Counted from the first letter of the stretch, positions 1 to 9,500 are shown. The stretch is 53,444 nucleotides of DNA from JASHVB01 sp049522565 (GCA_049522565.1 JBEKNT010000003.1:1-53444), one strand, 5' to 3'. Translations and numbers: made by a program. Notes: generated by a model from the letters alone, not told the origin.

Positions 1-46
1 CGGGGGCAAAGCCCCCGGGTGGGGTCCAGGGGCAAAGCCCCTGAAT
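1..46 (-). terminator. Two stem-loops downstream of the solute-binding protein gene
   Basis: Two perfect short inverted repeats of the form GGGGC-AAA-GCCCC lie at 1-17 and 27-43, directly after the stop codon of the minus-strand solute-binding protein gene. They could act as a transcription end. No T-run follows, so this is inference from position and symmetry. The same GGGGC...GCCCC motif recurs near 17240. Confidence 0.4.
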
Positions 47-62
47 GCCGCGGCGCCGCGCA

Positions 63-1580
63 CTACTTGCCCAGCTCCAGCCCCTGCACCCGGATCATCC
101 CATCCGGTACCGGCCGAAACCCTTGCAGCTTCGCCGACATGCCGACGATGTTGCGCGGCGTCCACAGATAGGTGATCGGCAGGTCCTGCGCCGCCTGAGT
201 CCACATCTGCGCGTACAGCGACTTGCGCTGCGCCACGTCGGTCATGCCGCGCGCCGCGTCCAGAAGCTGGTCCACCGTGGCATTGGCATAGTCACCGACA
301 TCCTGCGCCTGCTTGCTGTGCAGGAACGCATAGACGTTGCCGTCGATATCCACCCGCCCCGACCACCCGATCATCAGCGCCTGGAATTCCCCCTGCTCCG
401 ACAGCGTCAGCGTGGTGGCGAATTCGGTGGCGCGGATATGCACGTCGAACCCGGCTTCCGCCGCCATCGACTGGATCACCTCGGCGGCTTGTTCCGCATC
501 GGGATTGTTCGCCGCCATCAGTTCCAGCGGCACTGGCGTCTTCACCCCGGCTGCCGCGAGCAGTGCCTTGGCCTTCGCCACGTCGCGCGCCGGCACCGTC
601 AGCGCGGCGTCGTAGAACGGCGAGGCGACCGGCACCGCCTGCATCGTCGGCACGTTCATGTCGTTGAACACCACGTTCACCAGCGCGGCGCGATCGATCG
701 CCAGGCTGAACGCCTGCCGCACCCGCGCATCCCGGCCGTACGGATTGTCCGCCGCCTTGCCGTTCGCCAGGTTGTTGGTAATCCCGAAATAGCCGAGCGA
801 ATCCGACACCACCAGCCGCAGCTTCGGATCCGCCTTCACCGCGGCGGCGTCGGTCGGCACGATATACTCCGCCAGATCGACCGCCCCCGCCTTCAGATTG
901 GCCAGCCGCGCCGAGCTGTCGACGATCACCTGGTAGGTCAGCTTGTCGAAATGAATGTCCTTCGCGTCCCAGTATTGCGGAAACCGCTCCAAGGTCACGT
1001 GGTCCTGCGGCACCCGCTCGGCGAAGCGGAACGGCCCGGCGCAGACCGGGTGCAGTGCGAAATCCTTGCCCTCCTGCGTCGCCGCCTTGGGCGAGACGAT
1101 CATGCCGGCGCGGTCGGTCAATTGCGCCAGGAACGCGCCGGACGGCGATTTCAGCGTCACCCGCACCGTCGCCGGATCCACCACTTCGACATGGTCGATC
1201 GCGCTGACCTCGCTGCGGCGGAAGCTGCCGGGCAGCGTGAGGTTTCGATCCAGGGTGTATTTCACCGCCGCCGCGTCCAGCGTCTCGCCGTCCTGGAACA
1301 CCACGCCCGGGCGCAGATGGATCACCAGCGTCTTCGGGTCCGCCCAGTCGTAGCCGGTGGCAAGCTGCGGCACGACTTGCAGCTTTTCGTCGATGTCAAA
1401 CAGCTTGTCGCACATCCCGGCGAAGACGATGCGCCCGACATAGGTGCGCGCCAGGGTGGGGTCGAGCAAATCGGCGTCCTCGCGCAGGGCGATGCGCAGG
1501 GTCTGCGCCCGGGCATGGCCGATCCCCGCCGCCAGGGCGAGGACAGCCACAAGCATCGCGGCAGCCAGCAGGCGTCGCAT
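63..1580 (-). CDS. ABC transporter substrate-binding protein, peptide/nickel type (SBP_bac_5)
   Basis: About 505 residues. The N-terminus is a signal peptide with two Arg, an Ala/Leu/Val core and an Ala-x-Ala-like end near residue 25, so the protein is exported to the periplasm. The rest reads as a family 5 extracellular solute-binding protein, with the LDPTLARTY start and the long two-lobed body typical of oligopeptide, dipeptide, nickel or glutathione binders. It would bind a small peptide or similar ligand and hand it to an ABC permease. No permease or ATPase gene is inside the window, so partners would lie further left or elsewhere. The start is the ATG preceded by GGGAG about 8 bases upstream; a GTG one codon earlier is also possible. 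Ligand unknown. Confidence 0.9.
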   Translation of the reverse strand: MRRLLAAAMLVAVLALAAGIGHARAQTLRIALREDADLLDPTLARTYVGRIVFAGMCDKLFDIDEKLQVVPQLATGYDWADPKTLVIHLRPGVVFQDGETLDAAAVKYTLDRNLTLPGSFRRSEVSAIDHVEVVDPATVRVTLKSPSGAFLAQLTDRAGMIVSPKAATQEGKDFALHPVCAGPFRFAERVPQDHVTLERFPQYWDAKDIHFDKLTYQVIVDSSARLANLKAGAVDLAEYIVPTDAAAVKADPKLRLVVSDSLGYFGITNNLANGKAADNPYGRDARVRQAFSLAIDRAALVNVVFNDMNVPTMQAVPVASPFYDAALTVPARDVAKAKALLAAAGVKTPVPLELMAANNPDAEQAAEVIQSMAAEAGFDVHIRATEFATTLTLSEQGEFQALMIGWSGRVDIDGNVYAFLHSKQAQDVGDYANATVDQLLDAARGMTDVAQRKSLYAQMWTQAAQDLPITYLWTPRNIVGMSAKLQGFRPVPDGMIRVQGLELGK

Positions 1581-1727
1581 CACGTGGTCTCCCGTGGTTT
1601 AAGCCATCCCGTCGGACGGCATTCTGTGCCGCCTGGGCTCCGGCATGGCAAGCCGCCTCTTACCTTCGCGGCGCGGTATGGCTAAGCAGGCGCCGAACGC
1701 CTGGCCCTCAGCACAGGATGTTGCGAC

Positions 1728-3920
1728 ATGGCAGACCCTGTTTCCCCATCGGCCCAAGGCGCGTGGCGCGCCGATCCCCAGGCGGATTTCCTCGCCTACC
1801 GCTTGCTGTCCTTGGCACGCGCGGTGCTCGTCGACTATTTCGATGGGGATTCCATGGAGGCGGAGTACAACGCCTCGCTGCGCCGGGAATTGCGCAAGAA
1901 GCGTGGCGGCAAGCCGTGGCTGATGCAGGAATGGCACGACCATCCGGACCACGGCACGCTGCGGCTGAGTGCCGAGCCGGAGCCGAACACGTTCAGACTG
2001 GGGGTGACGCAGGCGGATTTCACCGCGAACCTGGCCGTCACCTACGACATCGACCTCGCCGAACTGGATTCCGCCAACGTCACGCATTTCCAAGGCAGCG
2101 CCGACACGGCGATCGCCGCGGCCCGCTTCTGGGTGGATGAGCTGACGGATTTCGGCCTGGACGACCTGGACATCGACGCAGACGAGTTGGAAGACATCCT
2201 CGCCGAGGTCGGCCCCGACGACGCGGACGACGAGGACGACGCGGACGATGCGGACGACCTGCCCGGCGCACCGCCGAGGGCGACCTACGAGACCCGCCAG
2301 CATGTCGAACGCATGGCGCGCGCCCTCAGTCGCCGCGTGCGGGACGACGAGCTGCCGCAACTGCCTGAACCGGACCAGGAATGGCTGGCAGCCACGCCGC
2401 AGAGCCTGGGGTCCATCCTGGAAGTCGCCGTCGATGCGTCCATGGCCCAGCCGCGCAACGCGAAGCAGTTCGCTGCCTGTCTGGCGATGCTGAACCACCA
2501 GCTCGAACTGATCCGCTATCAGTCCGAGCGTGGCTATCAATGGGCGATCCGGATGCTCGACCAGTACCAGGAGCACGTGAGTGATCTGGCAGAGGGGGAG
2601 GCGCTTGACCACCACGAGGATTTGTTCGCCCTCGTCGCCGCGCTGGGCCACGCCAAGGTACCGGTGAAGCCCGAACTCAGCGAGGCGTTGATGGGGGCGG
2701 GGCCGTCGCTGCCGGATTCGATGCCGCCCGAGAAGGCGCTCGACCAGATGGTGCGCCCGTTGATCGACGATCTGGCGCGCAACGTCACCTCGCCGTTCGA
2801 GGTGATGGTGGCGATGGGCGAGACCGCCGCGGTCACCCCGCCGGCGCTGCGCTGCTTCATGGCGCACGAACTGGCCCTGTCGCCGCATCCGGTGATGCGC
2901 GACGCGGTGCCGCTGATGTTGCTCGATCCTGCTGCCGAGGTGCGGCACGCCGCCGCGCTCGCCCTGGATCAGATCGCCGCGCCCGACACGTTGTCGCCGG
3001 TGTCGCTGCGTCGCGCCATCGCCTTGCGCAACTGGATTCCCGAAGCAGACCGTGCCGCGCTCGACCAGGCAATCCGCAAGGCGCGGGTGAAGGGCGTGCA
3101 GCCGGCGCAATGGGAGCCGGCGCCCGAACTCGCCCAGCGCGCCTCGTCGATCGACGGCAGCGGCGCGCAAAGCCTCTTGTTCGCCAGCCGATCCGGGCGA
3201 TCCGGCCTGTTCGCCGGCCTGCTGTTGAAGCAGGGCTTCGGCATTCGCGACGTGTGGTGCAATAGCGATGTGCCGCGCCGGGAGATCGCCTCCATGGTGG
3301 CGGCCATGCAACGAGAAATGGCGGCACCGGAAGTCGAACGTTCTTACGTCGATAGCGTGGTGCAACACGGCATCGCGCTCGGGGTGGCGGCAAGTCATTT
3401 GCCGGACCCCGCCATGCTGGAGATCGCCGAAGCGGTATGCGGCGCCGACTGGAAGGACCGGCGGATCGACGCCGCGGCGGAAACCGAGCGTCTGTTCAGC
3501 GAACTTCCCGTCGAGCAACGCAGCGCCGGCGCGGTCACCACGTCGCTGCGGCGCAGCGTGGGGTGGATGCACGACGATCGCTTGTGGGATTCATGGTTCG
3601 AGGACGACGCCGAAGTGCGCGAGGCGCTCGCGGCGGCCAGGCAACACGACGTCGACGACGCGGCGCGTGGGCTGCTGGACGGTGTGCTGGACCAGCGGCG
3701 CGGCGTCTGGGCCGAGCGGTTCCTGCTGACCGCGCTCTGGGCGCGCGCGGTGAAGGCCGGTCAGCCGCCGCCGCTCGGCGCCTCGGCGCGCGCGGTCACC
3801 TGGCGCGACCTGGTGGTGCTGGCGCACGAGGTACTGTCCGCCCGCCCGTTGCGCGACATTCCGGTGATGATGGAAATCGCCGAGCGCACGGTGATCGCGG
3901 CGCGGTCGGGGGGGTGGTGA
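1728..3920 (+). CDS. Large hypothetical protein with acidic linker and HEAT-like helices
   Basis: 730 residues, function not recognised. There is no signal peptide or membrane segment, so it is probably cytoplasmic. Residues about 1-140 form a mixed domain, followed by a very acidic stretch (roughly 145-180) dominated by Asp. The remainder is largely helical, with a HEAT-like stretch around residues 375-420 (AAEVRHAAALALDQIA). A region near 475-520 contains GSGAQSLLFASRSGRSGLF and then GFGIRDVWCNSD. The gene stands alone between a divergent solute-binding protein gene and a repeat-filled gap. Codon use matches its neighbours. HEAT repeats suggest a scaffold or protein-binding role, but that is only inference. 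Confidence 0.8.
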   Translation: MADPVSPSAQGAWRADPQADFLAYRLLSLARAVLVDYFDGDSMEAEYNASLRRELRKKRGGKPWLMQEWHDHPDHGTLRLSAEPEPNTFRLGVTQADFTANLAVTYDIDLAELDSANVTHFQGSADTAIAAARFWVDELTDFGLDDLDIDADELEDILAEVGPDDADDEDDADDADDLPGAPPRATYETRQHVERMARALSRRVRDDELPQLPEPDQEWLAATPQSLGSILEVAVDASMAQPRNAKQFAACLAMLNHQLELIRYQSERGYQWAIRMLDQYQEHVSDLAEGEALDHHEDLFALVAALGHAKVPVKPELSEALMGAGPSLPDSMPPEKALDQMVRPLIDDLARNVTSPFEVMVAMGETAAVTPPALRCFMAHELALSPHPVMRDAVPLMLLDPAAEVRHAAALALDQIAAPDTLSPVSLRRAIALRNWIPEADRAALDQAIRKARVKGVQPAQWEPAPELAQRASSIDGSGAQSLLFASRSGRSGLFAGLLLKQGFGIRDVWCNSDVPRREIASMVAAMQREMAAPEVERSYVDSVVQHGIALGVAASHLPDPAMLEIAEAVCGADWKDRRIDAAAETERLFSELPVEQRSAGAVTTSLRRSVGWMHDDRLWDSWFEDDAEVREALAAARQHDVDDAARGLLDGVLDQRRGVWAERFLLTALWARAVKAGQPPPLGASARAVTWRDLVVLAHEVLSARPLRDIPVMMEIAERTVIAARSGGW

Positions 3921-4037
3921 TGAAAACCACCCCCGCGCAGCACTATACTCTGCTGCGTGGCCCACCGTGGCGCGCGGACGGCTCCAGGTGTTATCCCAAC
4001 CGCCCGAAACACTGACCCTCGCATGGTTGCGGCGGTC

Positions 4038-4388
4038 CGTGCCAACCAACCGGGAGTCAATCGTTCGGAATCCGATATTAGAATCCTACCTTTTCCGAAA
4101 CAAGCCAAGACTTTACAGTAATACCAACCGTCCGAAAGATTGCCGTACGGCATGGTCCGTCCCAACCGTCATGGCCGGGCTCGACCCGGCCATCTATGCA
4201 GCCGCAGTGCCGCGATAGATGGCCGGGTCAGGCCCGGCCATGACGGTTGGGACGGACCATGCCAACCAACCGGGAGTCACTCGTTTGGCAGCCGACATTA
4301 GAATCTTACCTTTGCCGAAACAAGGCAAGAATTTACGTTATACCAACCGTCCGAAAGATTGCCGTAAGGGACGGTCCGTCCCAACCAT
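4038..4388. repeat. Two direct copies of a ~120-bp unit
   Basis: Copy 1 is about 4038-4165 and copy 2 about 4256-4388. Both contain CCAACCAACCGGGAGTCA, then TTAGAATC, CCGAAACAA and ACCAACCGTCCGAAAGATTG in the same order, with scattered substitutions between. They are less GC-rich than the surrounding genes. They flank the central cruciform at 4151-4261. Confidence 0.8.
4151..4261. repeat. Central cruciform with 47-bp arms
   Basis: Positions 4151-4197 and 4215-4261 are inverted copies differing at about two positions, with a 17-base loop. Each arm carries the palindromic core ATGGCCGGG...CCCGGCCAT, a hairpin also seen at 23906-23928. As RNA or single-stranded DNA this would fold very stably. 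Confidence 0.85.
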
Positions 4389-4516
4389 GCGAGAGTCAGT
4401 GTTTCGGGCGCCTGATATAACCCGGCGACGTCCGAGAGCCACGCTGGGCCACGGAGCAGAATACGTGCTGCCTCGGCCGCGGCTTTATGTGGAGCAAATC
4501 TGTCGCGACGGCGGTT

Positions 4517-5962
4517 TCAGGCGGCTGACAATTCGGGCAATGTCGGCCGCGTCCGTGCCCATGGCTGCGCCTGTTCGAACGCCGCCGCCACGCGCAGCAA
4601 CGCCGCATCCTCGCCCGGCCGCGCCACGAGTTGGATCGCCAGCGGCATGCCGGCCGCGTCGAACCCGCAGGGCAGGCTGATCGCCGGATTGCCGGTCAGG
4701 TTGAACGGCATCGTGTAGGGATACCAGGACGCGCGGATGTTCTCCACCGACTGGTTGTCGATCTCGATCGGCCCGAAGAAGTCCTGCTCGATCGGCACCG
4801 CGCTGCGCGACAGCGTCGGCATGGCGACGATGTCCGCATGCTCGAACCACGCCTGCACCTGGCGATACAGCTTGGTGCGTTCGAAGATCGCCGCGTACAG
4901 CTCCGCCGCCGAGTAGGTCGCCACCCGGTCCATCTGCCGCACGAAGGTCGGGCACATGATGGAGCGATGCTGCCGCAGGTGATGGCCGAACTGCGCCATC
5001 CGGTAGGCGCCGTTGTTGACGAACCACACCGCCTCCGGATTGCTGAACGGAACGGTGAGTTCGCCGACCGTCGCGCCCAGCGCGGCGAACGCCTCCAGCG
5101 CCGCCTCGCAGGCCGCCAGCACGGCGGTCGCTACCGCGCTGTTGCCGAGCCGCGGACGCCAGGCGATGCGCAGCCCCTCCAGGTCGCCGCCGGCGCGGAT
5201 CGCCGCCGGGTAGTCCGGCTGCGGCCGTGCCGTGGTGAGCGGATCGCGGATGTCCGGCCCGGCCATGACGTGCAGCATCAGCGCTGTGTCGGCGACCGTG
5301 CGGGTCATCGGCGTGATGTAGGAGATGTTGCCGAACCCATCCTGCGCGTATTCCTGCGGCACCACGCCCAGCCCCTGCTTGAACCCCACGACGCCGTTGC
5401 ACGCCGCCGGAATGCGTGTGGAGCCGCCGCCGTCGGTCGCCACCGCAATCGGCACCAGTCCGGCGGCGACCGCTACCGCCGAGCCGCCGCTCGAGCCGCC
5501 GGAACTGCGGTCGGCGCGCCAGGCATTGCGCGTGCGGCCGAACAGCGGCGCCTGGGTCAGGCATTGCTGGCCGAATTCCGGCGTCGTGGTCTTGCCCACC
5601 ACGATCGCCCCCGCCTGCTTCAGCCGCGCCACCGCGACGGCGTCGGTATCCGGCACGTGGTCCTGGAAGATCAGCGAACCCCAGGTGGTGCGGATGCCTG
5701 CGGTGGGCACCAGGTCCTTCACCGCCACCGGCACGCCGTGCAGCGGACCGAGCGGGTCGCCGCGCCGCACCGCCTGTTCGGCCGCACGCGCCTGCGCCAT
5801 CGCGGTGTCCGCGGCGACGGTGATGAACGCGTTCAGCACCGGCTGGCTGCGCTCGATGCGGTCCAGCGTGGCGCGCATCAGTTCGACGGGCGACAGGGCG
5901 CCGCCGCGGATCAGCGCCGCCAGTTCGGTGGCCGGCGTGTAGGCGAGGTCGGTCGGGGGCAT
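4517..5962 (-). CDS. Amidase (amidase signature family)
   Basis: 481 residues, the usual size for the family. It would hydrolyse a carboxylic amide in the cytoplasm; the substrate cannot be read from sequence. The Ser-cisSer-Lys triad is visible: Lys82 in PVAVKDLVP, Ser157 in GGSSGGSAVA and Ser181 in DGGGSTRIPA. It resembles GatA-like amidases, but no gatB or gatC is nearby, so a stand-alone amidase is more likely than the tRNA amidotransferase subunit. The open frame runs 132 codons further upstream, but family alignment and the MPPTDLAYTPA start favour the shorter form. The gene is divergent from the TPR/SPOR lipoprotein gene. Confidence 0.9.
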   Translation of the reverse strand: MPPTDLAYTPATELAALIRGGALSPVELMRATLDRIERSQPVLNAFITVAADTAMAQARAAEQAVRRGDPLGPLHGVPVAVKDLVPTAGIRTTWGSLIFQDHVPDTDAVAVARLKQAGAIVVGKTTTPEFGQQCLTQAPLFGRTRNAWRADRSSGGSSGGSAVAVAAGLVPIAVATDGGGSTRIPAACNGVVGFKQGLGVVPQEYAQDGFGNISYITPMTRTVADTALMLHVMAGPDIRDPLTTARPQPDYPAAIRAGGDLEGLRIAWRPRLGNSAVATAVLAACEAALEAFAALGATVGELTVPFSNPEAVWFVNNGAYRMAQFGHHLRQHRSIMCPTFVRQMDRVATYSAAELYAAIFERTKLYRQVQAWFEHADIVAMPTLSRSAVPIEQDFFGPIEIDNQSVENIRASWYPYTMPFNLTGNPAISLPCGFDAAGMPLAIQLVARPGEDAALLRVAAAFEQAQPWARTRPTLPELSAA

Positions 5963-6110
5963 CGCGCTGGCCGTCCTTTCACATCGCGTCGGGCGGCACA
6001 GTATCGCCTGCGCCGGAAGAAGACAGGTCCCGGCGGGGCCTCGCATGATCCTTGCACCTACGGGTCGATCCGGGCGAAACTGCACCGCCATGACCCCGGG
6101 GTGCCCCAAA

Positions 6111-7946
6111 ATGAGCCGGATCTCGGTCGGGACGTTGCCGTCGTTGGGAGCGATCGCCGTGCTGTCGCTTGGCCTGAGCGCCTGTGGCATGCCTGGCGAC
6201 ACCACCGCCCCGCGCGCCCAGATCACGCTGCGTGTGGCCGATGCCGCCATGTCCTCCGGCGCGCCGGACCTGGCGCTGCGGGTGGCCGACCTGGTGCTGG
6301 CGAAGCAGCCGGACAACGCGGCGGCGCTGACCGCCCGCGGCGACGCGTTGTACGCCATGGGTCAGGTCAATCTGGCCGGCGATGCCTACCGCGCGGCGGT
6401 GCAGCGCGATCCCCAATCGGCCGGGGCGCAGATCGGCCTCGGCCGCACGCTGATCCGCACCGATCCGCAGGCGGCGGAGGCGGCGTTCCACGCGGCATCC
6501 GCGTTGCAGCCCGACAACCCGGTGGCGTTGAGCAATCTCGGTGTCGCCCGGGATATGCAGAAGCACCACGCGGCAGCGCAGGAGGCGTATCGCGCGGCGC
6601 TCGCGCTGGCGCCGGAGATGGCGGACGTGCGGGTCAATCTGGGCCTGTCGCTGGCGCTGTCCGGCCAGGCCGACGCGGCGGTGCAGATGCTGCGTCCGCT
6701 GGCCAGCGATCCCGGAGCGACCCAGCTCTGGCACGCCGATCTGGCCGTGGCCCTGGCGCAGGCCGGCGACCTCGCGGGGGCGCGCCGCGCCTTGACCCCG
6801 CCGGGCGATGCGGCGCCCGCGCCCGAGTTGGCCGCCACGTCATCCGCCGACGCGCCGGTTGCGGACCCCGCACCGCTGGTCGCCGTTGCCCGGCATGACA
6901 TGCCGGCGCCAGCCATTGCCCGGGTGGACCCGCCGCCACCGGCGCAGGCCGCCCGCGTGGACCCCCCGTCGGCGCCGCCGGGCGAGATGGTCGCCAGTCC
7001 CTTGCTCGCAGCGATGGTGACCGCTCTGCCGGCCGCAGCGCCCGAGGCGGTTGCCGCGCCACCCGCCCCACAAACGGCTATGGCCGCGCCACCCGCCCCG
7101 CAAGCGGCCATGGCCGCGCCACCCACCCCTCCGGCAACGATTGCCGCGGCGGACCCGCCCGCGCCGGCCGGCCTGGCCGGAGTGCCGGCCACGAGCGTTC
7201 GGGCCGATCCGGCACCGGCCGCGCCGGTGCCGGCCGCCGCCACAGTGGCGCCGCGCGCCGCTACCGCAGCGCCGGTCGTTGCCAGTTTGCCACCGGCCGT
7301 TGCCAATCCCGCGACCAGCCCTGCCGCCGCCAGGCTTCCGACCGCCGCGGTTGCGGCCAATCCTGCGGCAGCCCCGGTTGCCGCCAATTCTCCAGCAGCG
7401 CAGGTCGCCGCCGTCAAAGCCTCGGCCGCACCGATGGTCTCCACGCCGCCCGCAGCCACGGTGGTCGCCGATCCCCCCACCGCGACGGTCGTCGCCAATC
7501 CCCCGGCAGGTCCGGCCGTCGCCAATCTCCCGCCGCCGCCGGCATCTGCGCCGATGGTGGTTGCCCTGGCGGCCATCCCGCCGGCGCCAACGGCCACGGT
7601 TCTCCATGCGCCGGCACCCGCCGCCGTTGCCCCCGCGCCCGTCCTGCCGATGCATGCCACCCCGGCCGTGCCCGCCGCGACACACAAGGGCTGGACCCCC
7701 TGGCTTCAGGTCGCCGCGGTCCGCTCGGAACAGGACGTTCAGCGGGAATGGCACCGCCTCCAGGCGCGCCTGCCGGACCTGCTGGGCGGGCGCAGCCTGA
7801 CCGTCAGCCAAGGCGAGGCACACGATCACACCTACTGGCGTTTGCGCACCGGAGGTTTCGCCAGCCTGGCCGACGTGAATGCGCTTTGCCTGCGGATCCG
7901 CTCGGCCGGCGGCACTTGCCTCGCGGTGGTTACCAGCGGCACCTGA
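6111..7946 (+). CDS. TPR-repeat lipoprotein with Pro/Ala linker and C-terminal SPOR-like domain
   Basis: 611 residues from the chosen ATG. The start gives a short basic n-region, a hydrophobic core and the lipobox LSAC with Cys25, so an outer- or periplasm-facing lipoprotein is likely. Residues about 35-220 are TPR-like helical repeats (DPQSAGAQIGLGRTL, QPDNPVALSNLGVA). Residues about 225-525 are a low-complexity Pro/Ala linker that would span the periplasm. The last ~80 residues (WLQVAAVRSEQDVQREWHRL ... YWRLRTGGF) look like a SPOR peptidoglycan-binding domain. A role in cell wall or division organisation is inferred from this architecture. Upstream in-frame starts at 6045 and 6090 exist but would spoil the signal peptide. 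Confidence 0.8.
   Translation: MSRISVGTLPSLGAIAVLSLGLSACGMPGDTTAPRAQITLRVADAAMSSGAPDLALRVADLVLAKQPDNAAALTARGDALYAMGQVNLAGDAYRAAVQRDPQSAGAQIGLGRTLIRTDPQAAEAAFHAASALQPDNPVALSNLGVARDMQKHHAAAQEAYRAALALAPEMADVRVNLGLSLALSGQADAAVQMLRPLASDPGATQLWHADLAVALAQAGDLAGARRALTPPGDAAPAPELAATSSADAPVADPAPLVAVARHDMPAPAIARVDPPPPAQAARVDPPSAPPGEMVASPLLAAMVTALPAAAPEAVAAPPAPQTAMAAPPAPQAAMAAPPTPPATIAAADPPAPAGLAGVPATSVRADPAPAAPVPAAATVAPRAATAAPVVASLPPAVANPATSPAAARLPTAAVAANPAAAPVAANSPAAQVAAVKASAAPMVSTPPAATVVADPPTATVVANPPAGPAVANLPPPPASAPMVVALAAIPPAPTATVLHAPAPAAVAPAPVLPMHATPAVPAATHKGWTPWLQVAAVRSEQDVQREWHRLQARLPDLLGGRSLTVSQGEAHDHTYWRLRTGGFASLADVNALCLRIRSAGGTCLAVVTSGT
7045..7143 (+). repeat. 33-bp tandem repeat inside the Pro/Ala linker
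   Basis: Three near-identical 33-bp units encoding AAPPAPQxAM-type peptides lie in the linker of the TPR/SPOR lipoprotein. Differences are mostly silent. This points to recent unit duplication and a linker whose length can change. Confidence 0.7.
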
Positions 7947-8213
7947 CCGGTGCGGTCCGCCTCCTGACATCGCGCCGCCCGGCGCGTCCAAGCGGCACGC
8001 GCCGGCACTGCGCCGTTCGGATCGGTGCCGACCGCGGCAGCATCCGGCCAATGCGGCAGGCCGGCGGCAGATCGTCCGGTTGCGCAGCGCCCGGCCCGGT
8101 GTGAAGCGACGGAGACTCCCCGTCCCCTTGAGGGCTGAGGCTGCGCAGCAGACGAAGGTTGGGTGGCGGGGGAGCATACTGCGTTCCGCGCGATAACCGG
8201 GAGGAGGACGCCC

Positions 8214-9500
8214 ATGCTTCGCAAAGAACAGAACGACCTGCTGACCCGTACCGGTCCGGGCACGCCGATGGGCGAGATGTTCCGCCGCTACTGGATCCCC
8301 GCCCTGCTGGCCGCGGAACTGCCCGAGAACGACGGTCCGCCGGTGCGCGTGCAATTGCTGTCCGAGAAACTCATTGCCTTTCGCGACACGTTGGGCCGCT
8401 ATGGACTGCTGGAAGAGTTCTGCGCCCACCGCCGCGTCTCGCTGTGGTTCGGCCGCAACGAGGAGTGCGGCCTGCGTTGCGCCTATCACGGCTGGAAATA
8501 CGACGTGACCGGCCAATGCGTGGACCTGCCGTCGGAGCCGGAGGAAAACGGCTTCCGCCGGCGGATCAAGCTGCGCGCCTATCCGCTGGTCGAACGCGGC
8601 GGCGTGTTATGGACCTACATGGGGCCGCCGGAACACCAGCCGGGCCTGCCGGAATTCGAATTCGCCTGTGTGCCGCCAGAGCAAACCTTCACCTCGAAGC
8701 GGCTGCAATACAGCAACTGGTTGCAGGCGCTGGAGGGCGGCATCGATTCCAGCCACGTCTCCTTCCTGCACCGCGACGCGCTGCGCTCCGATCCGCTGAT
8801 GCAGGGCGCGCGTGGCAACCAGTACAACATGGGCGACAACATGGTGCGCTTCGAGGTGGCGGAACATCCGGCCGGCCTGTTCATCGGCGCGCGGCGCAAG
8901 GCGGAGGCGGGCCGCTATTACTGGCGCATCACCCCGTGGTGCATGCCGTCCTTCACCATGATCGCGCCGCGCGGCAACCATCCGGTGCACGGGCATTTCT
9001 GGATTCCCATCGACGATGGCAACTGCTGGGCCTGGAGCTTCGACTATCACCCGACCCGCGCGCTGACCGAGGCCGAACGCCAGGCGATGCGCGACGGCAA
9101 GGGCATCCATGTGCGCACCGTGCCGGGCACGTTCATCCCGGAGGCGAACCGCGACAACGACTATCGCATGGACCGCGCGGCGCAGCGGGCCGGCGCGACC
9201 TTCAGCGGCGTGGCGGGCATCGCGATGCAGGACGCCTCCTTGCAGGAGAGCATGGGCCCGATCGTCGATCGCGCGGGGGAAAACCTGGTCAGCACCGATA
9301 ACGGCATCATCATGGCCCGGCGAGCCCTGCTGCGCGCCGTGCAGGCCCTGACCACGGACGCGGTGGCGCCGCCGGGGACCGATCCGGCGACGCATCGTGT
9401 GCGCGCGGCGGCGCTGCTGCTGCCGGAGGGCGCGGTCTTCGCCGAAGCGGCGCGCGAGGCGCTGACCGCCCGCCCGGGCGTGCCGCCGGTCTCGGTGTAG
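8214..9500 (+). CDS. Rieske [2Fe-2S] ring-hydroxylating oxygenase, phthalate 4,5-dioxygenase type
   Basis: 428 residues. The N-terminal Rieske domain shows CAH (in EEFCAHRRVSLWFGR) and CAYH (in LRCAYHGWKY), the two Cys and two His that hold the 2Fe-2S cluster. The C-terminal part would hold mononuclear iron; candidate ligands sit in the stretch GGIDSSHVSFLHRD. Such enzymes hydroxylate or demethylate aromatic rings and need a separate reductase, which is not encoded nearby. A strong ribosome site (GGGAGGAGGA) lies 6-10 bases before the ATG, which decides this start over an upstream in-frame one at 8163. Substrate unknown. Confidence 0.9.
   Translation: MLRKEQNDLLTRTGPGTPMGEMFRRYWIPALLAAELPENDGPPVRVQLLSEKLIAFRDTLGRYGLLEEFCAHRRVSLWFGRNEECGLRCAYHGWKYDVTGQCVDLPSEPEENGFRRRIKLRAYPLVERGGVLWTYMGPPEHQPGLPEFEFACVPPEQTFTSKRLQYSNWLQALEGGIDSSHVSFLHRDALRSDPLMQGARGNQYNMGDNMVRFEVAEHPAGLFIGARRKAEAGRYYWRITPWCMPSFTMIAPRGNHPVHGHFWIPIDDGNCWAWSFDYHPTRALTEAERQAMRDGKGIHVRTVPGTFIPEANRDNDYRMDRAAQRAGATFSGVAGIAMQDASLQESMGPIVDRAGENLVSTDNGIIMARRALLRAVQALTTDAVAPPGTDPATHRVRAAALLLPEGAVFAEAAREALTARPGVPPVSV

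Larger units (their letters stand above)
3938..4470. repeat. Composite non-coding element bounded by ~105-bp inverted repeats
   Basis: The gap between the 730-residue protein and the amidase holds a nested repeat. Outer arms at about 3938-4046 and 4364-4470 are imperfect inverted copies sharing, among others, CGCCCGAAACACTGA and CGCATGGTTG. Inside lie two direct copies of a ~120-bp unit and a central cruciform. No convincing ORF fills it and I saw no target-site duplication. The structure looks like a non-autonomous mobile element or a product of repeated duplication. Confidence 0.75.

Noticed and set aside
5963..6358. N-terminal extension of the amidase
   Set aside because: The extra 132 codons have no family similarity, contain many Ser/Arg/Pro, and overlap the start of the divergent lipoprotein gene.
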